A stretch of 64,000 nucleotides of DNA. Source: Alviniconcha marisindica (Eukaryota > Mollusca > Gastropoda > Provannidae). The notes under the pieces are model-generated. The model had not been told where the DNA came from. It saw only the letters and a program-made list of their open reading frames with translations, and did not search any database. The stretch covers positions 58,501 through 122,500 of the forward strand of contig JABMCL010003854.1 in NCBI GenBank assembly GCA_018857735.1, in the 5' to 3' direction. Numbering within the stretch: the stretch's first letter is position 1; every line of letters begins with the position of its first letter. The translations under genes and the position numbers were made by a program. Shown here piece by piece: positions 60,201 through 64,000 of the stretch.

Positions 60201-60721
60201 CGGTATTGTTCACAAAGATAGAGGAGTCATTCATCCATAGGATGTATCTCTGGTGGAGTTTATGTACCTTGTATTTACACGCACGCCCGCAGGTGAGAGA
60301 GTTACCGTACGTGACTCAGGTCTTTCCGTTGTTGTACTCAGTTGTGTTACCTATTTCGAGCGGAAATTAACTCCCTTGTTTGTTGACGATTAAGCAGCAG
60401 TCACTGACATCACTGAGGGGATCCGGGATAAAATTACTGCTAAACTGAAACGCAGGTGGCAGGTTTCAGATGAACACGCATGCAACCCACCTATGTGGCT
60501 TTGTCGGAATGCGGAACTGACACTGTAAACTGGTGCCGTATTGGCCCGGTTGTATGGTGTACACCGAACTTGCACCGAGACGGCAGCATCAGTTTTGAGT
60601 GGCAGCAGACACGAGGCAACTGACTACCACTAAAATAGCGCTGTAAGTACACCACTTCCGGTGGATATTAAAAACCGTGCTATAAAAGGATACACTGAGT
60701 CACTCATTTAGAATCACACAC

Positions 60722-60890
60722 TTAGTACAGGAGCTGTGTGAGAGTCGAGGTGGCCGTCCTGGGCTGTAACGAGCCTTCTGGTTTCCGTGGACGTAAAGAA
60801 TTATTGAACCGTGCTTCGGCATTGGTCACAACTTGTCACTAATGTGTCAGCTGACATCTGAGGACATTAAGCATCACTTCATCATCATAA
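60722..60890 (+). mobile_element. Family B short retroposon
   Basis: AGTACAGGAGCTGTGTGAGA through CAGCTGACATCTGAGGACAT to CATCACTTCATCATC. It lacks the short block GTCCGTCC between CTGGGCTG and TAACGAGCC. The tail is ATC-like, then diverges to ATGATGATG. Confidence 0.8.
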
Positions 60891-61254
60891 TGATGATGAT
60901 GAGAGGTATAAGAGGAAACACAAGTGGGCTGCTAATTTTTCCTTCCATGCCCCCCCCCCTCCCCCCTCAACTCCTTCCCACCTCACCCCCCCCCCCCCCC
61001 CTCACACACACACACACTCGGCCCCGGAGGCAATGTAGTGTTCACAACTGCACAACCCCTGCGCTGTGAACATATGATTTTCTTGTGGCCTGCAGTTAGT
61101 ATTGTTCACAAAGATAGAGGAGTCATTCATCCAGTTATTGGTTAAAAAAAGGGGGTTGTTTGTACTATTATCATTATTATTATTATGTATAGTCAGATGG
61201 TCATATGTGTTTCTCCAAAGGCAGCTCATTGGTAGGCCTACAGGTGCCGGTGCG

Positions 61255-61313
61255 CGCGCGCGCGGCGTGTTTGTGTGTGTCAGTGTGTGTGTGTGTGTGT
61301 CAGTGTGTGTGTG

Positions 61314-61368
<55 letters not shown>

Positions 61369-61371
61369 GTG

Positions 61372-61459
<88 letters not shown>

Positions 61460-61492
61460 TGTGTGTGTGTGTGTGGCGTGCGTGCGTGCGCG
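61255..61492. repeat. (GT)n microsatellite, ~220 bp
   Basis: GC/GT-alternating start (CGCGCGCGCG), then GT runs with single-base interruptions. All Cys/Val open frames are artefacts. Potential Z-DNA former. Confidence 0.93.
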
Positions 61493-61499
61493 CGCCGTT

Positions 61500-61975
61500 T
61501 TTAATTTTTTATTTCTTTGGTCGAAAATGAATTGGTCAACCGAATCAGAGAACATGTACTCCGCCGCTCGACCGTCAGTGGCTGCGCCGTTTTGCAAAGC
61601 GATCATTTTGTTGCCTGCATTTGTGCAAGGTACATAACTCTGTCAATCCGGTGGCCAAGCAGACTACCCCTACTGCCCTGAACTGATGAAAAGGCTGGAA
61701 AACGACCACTCATTCGGAGTTCGTGGGCCGATTTGTCTGACTGCTAGGCAGAGTAGGCAGAGTAGGCAGAGTAGGTGCTAGCGGTAGGGCGACGTTAGGC
61801 TCGTACCTGGGCGGCCGGACAACTTGGGATCCAGCGAATTCTGAGGTCAAGTATGAGTAGAGCGATAGCAGATTTTCAGTTAAATTTAATTATATATTTT
61901 ATAGTATTGTTTTTATAACCTTCAGTTTTATAAAATCACCCTATGCCTGTCGAACCAGTCCCGGCCTTTCCCTAC
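61500..61975. other. Intergenic stretch, nothing recognised
   Basis: Only a short AGTAGGCAG triplication near 61748-61772. No gene seen. Confidence 0.45.
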
Positions 61976-61979
61976 TTTC

Positions 61980-62313
<334 letters not shown>

Positions 62314-62425
62314 GGGGCTGGGAGCCACGGTCCTGCTTTATGCCACGATTACATATATTATGTCTTGTTTGACTTATCGGTACACCATCTCAGACTCCTG
62401 CCCCTGGCGGCAGAGAAGAAAGTCA

Positions 62426-62500
62426 ATAATAATAATACGATGAATAATTCTTAAAAAGCTCCTTTCTCTAACACGAGTTAAACTCATGTGAGCTATACAA
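62426..62500. mobile_element. Family E LINE-type 3' end fragment
   Basis: AATAATAATACGATGAATAA, TTCTTAAAAAGCTCC and CACGAGTTAAACTCATGTGA match 38936-39020 loosely. Confidence 0.45.
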
Positions 62501-62605
62501 AGAACTTCAAGTGACAGAAACCACTCTTATACATTTCCGGCAACAATGAAAGAGAACGTCAGTTAAGTCAGTATAGTATTCTACCATGAAACATAATCCC
62601 TTAAA

Positions 62606-62962
62606 TAAGTAAACATGGTGCTTAACGTCCAGAGAAACCAGAAGTCTTATTAGCGACGGGGAGAAGGGCCGGGGTGGGAAGGGGGTATCGGAGGCCGCCG
62701 GGTGGGGAAGAGGGAGATTATATACCTATCGCTACACTGTCACCACCAGAATCAGTGACTCCTGCATTAAGATGGGCAGCGACTGATGAGAGCCAGTTAA
62801 TGTCAGTTTCATCAGTTGCGAGGGACAAAGTCTCAAGACAGTGTCCCGCACAGACCACAACTTTTGAAGACAAAGCCGAAGAACCGAAGCGGATTCGAAC
62901 CGAGGTCCCGACCTAAGCTTATCAGCCGGCTAACGCCTTACCGCTAGGCCAAACCGGCTCAC
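62606..62962 (-). mobile_element. tRNA-derived SINE (family A), copy 3
   Basis: Reverse orientation, with head GAGCCGGTTTGGCCTAGCGG near 62960, B box GGTTCGAATCC near 62890-62900, body, and tail module ending in CTTAACGTCC and AAACATGGTG (read on plus). Apparently near full length, about 355 bp. Confidence 0.85.
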
Positions 62963-63001
62963 ATAATGCCCTAACAAACAATAACTATTTATATATCAGA
63001 G

Positions 63002-63090
63002 CTCAAGAGCTGTGTGAAAGTCGAAGTTGCCGTCCTGGGCTGCCCGTCCCTGACAGATAGTCTGTACAGTCTCTGTGAACATTGAACTCG
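63002..63090 (+). mobile_element. Family B short retroposon, diverged fragment
   Basis: CAAGAGCTGTGTGAAAGTCG, GCCGTCCTGGGCTG and CAGTCTCTGTGAACATTGA resemble family B and the SINE A tail. Diverged and partial. Confidence 0.45.
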
Positions 63091-63559
63091 AACTATTTAT
63101 ACATAAATACGTACACACTGACCCACACGACCCACTTTCACAGCCATAGCCAAACAAGGAAACACACATACGCGCACCAATCAGTCTCCCATCACCAACT
63201 CAACTATGCATTACAGTTACTGAATGAGCAGTACTCTCTCAAAAACTCTTTCCCTTGAGTTCCTATTAAATCGGTCAAGAGGAAAGAAGTTACCAACTCG
63301 CATGCGAAGGGAGACGACTACCAGGAGACAGACCAGTTGGATAGGGCAGAGTTGTCGAAACTGTTGGACTGTCGTCCTATTGGCTGTGTCGTCTTTCATT
63401 GTATTGTATTGGTAAATTACCTTCTCCGTTCTTTTCCGGGTTTTTTCCAAGCTTACTATCATTTTATCATTATTATTGTTATTGTTATTATTATTGTCAT
63501 CAATTGTATACATACTTGTTGTCATTAAGGTATTTTATGCTTTTATGCTATTGGATCAG

Positions 63560-63755
63560 TCATGTGTGTGCGTGCGTGCGTATGTGCGCGCACGCGCGTG
63601 TGTGTGACTGTGTGTGTGTGTGAGTGCGCGCGCGCGCGCACGCGCGTCGGCACGTACAACATTTGTGTGTACGTGTGTGCATGTGCGTGTGTGAGCACAT
63701 GTAAATGTGCATGTGTGTGCGTGTGTGTGTGAGCACGGTGCGTGAGTGTGTGCAA
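63560..63755. repeat. GT/GC alternating purine-pyrimidine region
   Basis: GTGC and GCGC runs (CGCGCGCGCGCACGCGCG near 63627) and GT units. Potential Z-DNA. Open frames are artefacts. Confidence 0.85.
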
Positions 63756-63798
63756 GTTGTTTGAAGTGCGTCCCCGCTTTTAAGGCCAGAGTGAGTTT

Positions 63799-64000
63799 TG
63801 GCCGGTTTGGCCTAGCAGTAAGGCGTTAGGCTGGTAAGCAGAAGGGCCTCGGTTCGAATCCGCTTCGGCTCCTTTCTCTCTTCAGAAAGGTTGTGGTCTG
63901 TGGACACTGTCTTGTGACTTTGTCCCTCACAATTGATGAAACATTAAAATGGATCTCATCGCTGTCCATCTTAATGGAGGAGTCATTCTGGTGGTGACAG
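63799..64000 (+). mobile_element. tRNA-derived SINE (family A), copy 4, cut by window end
   Basis: The head is GCCGGTTTGGCCTAGCAGTA, B box GGTTCGAATCC (about 63851-63861), then the same body as copies 1-3 up to TCATTCTGGTGGTGACAG at the last base. The tail lies outside the window. Confidence 0.85.

Overview
This is intron-rich, repeat-dense animal DNA. It most resembles a marine lophotrochozoan, probably a mollusc; that placement is an inference from gene structure, repeat style and LINE/SINE types, not from a diagnostic marker. There are no bacterial operons, rRNA genes or CRISPR arrays.

One protein-coding gene dominates. On the minus strand, from about 52.9 kb down to about 10.6 kb, lies a germinal-centre kinase of the GCK-III group (STK24/STK25/STK26, Drosophila GckIII). 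I traced 14 coding exons (2 to 15) with matching splice phases, a likely non-coding exon 1 at about 52.65-52.93 kb, a start codon at 47452 and a stop at 11030-11028. The joined product is 659 residues: a kinase domain (exons 3-7), an acidic Ser/Asp linker (7-8), a long Pro/Gln/Ser-rich linker carried by six phase-0/phase-0 exons (9-14), and a conserved C-terminal helical tail (15). The linker is about 250 residues longer than in vertebrate STK24.

Region by region: 1-10.6 kb is downstream of the kinase and holds minisatellites, a candidate TIR element with an expanded end (1.16-1.75 kb) and a SINE-like relic. From 10.6 to 52.6 kb is the kinase gene, with large introns full of minisatellites (30, 40, 45, 49, 62, 68 and 83 bp units and others), long homopolymer G/C tracts, LINE 3' ends (12.6-13.2 and 47.7-48.1 kb) and, in the intron between exons 14 and 13, a candidate 3.3 kb DNA transposon (15.0-18.3 kb). 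That element has 13-15 bp terminal inverted repeats, a 9 bp flanking duplication, 184 bp internal tandem repeats and an intron-containing, twice-frameshifted gene of unrecognised family. From 52.6 to 64 kb is the kinase promoter flank and intergenic DNA. It holds a large CA-rich higher-order repeat, four copies of one tRNA-derived SINE, copies of a second short retroposon, two further TIR elements and long GT/CA/CT microsatellites.

No second intact protein-coding gene was found. Most long open frames are translations of tandem repeats or of GT/CA/CT microsatellites.
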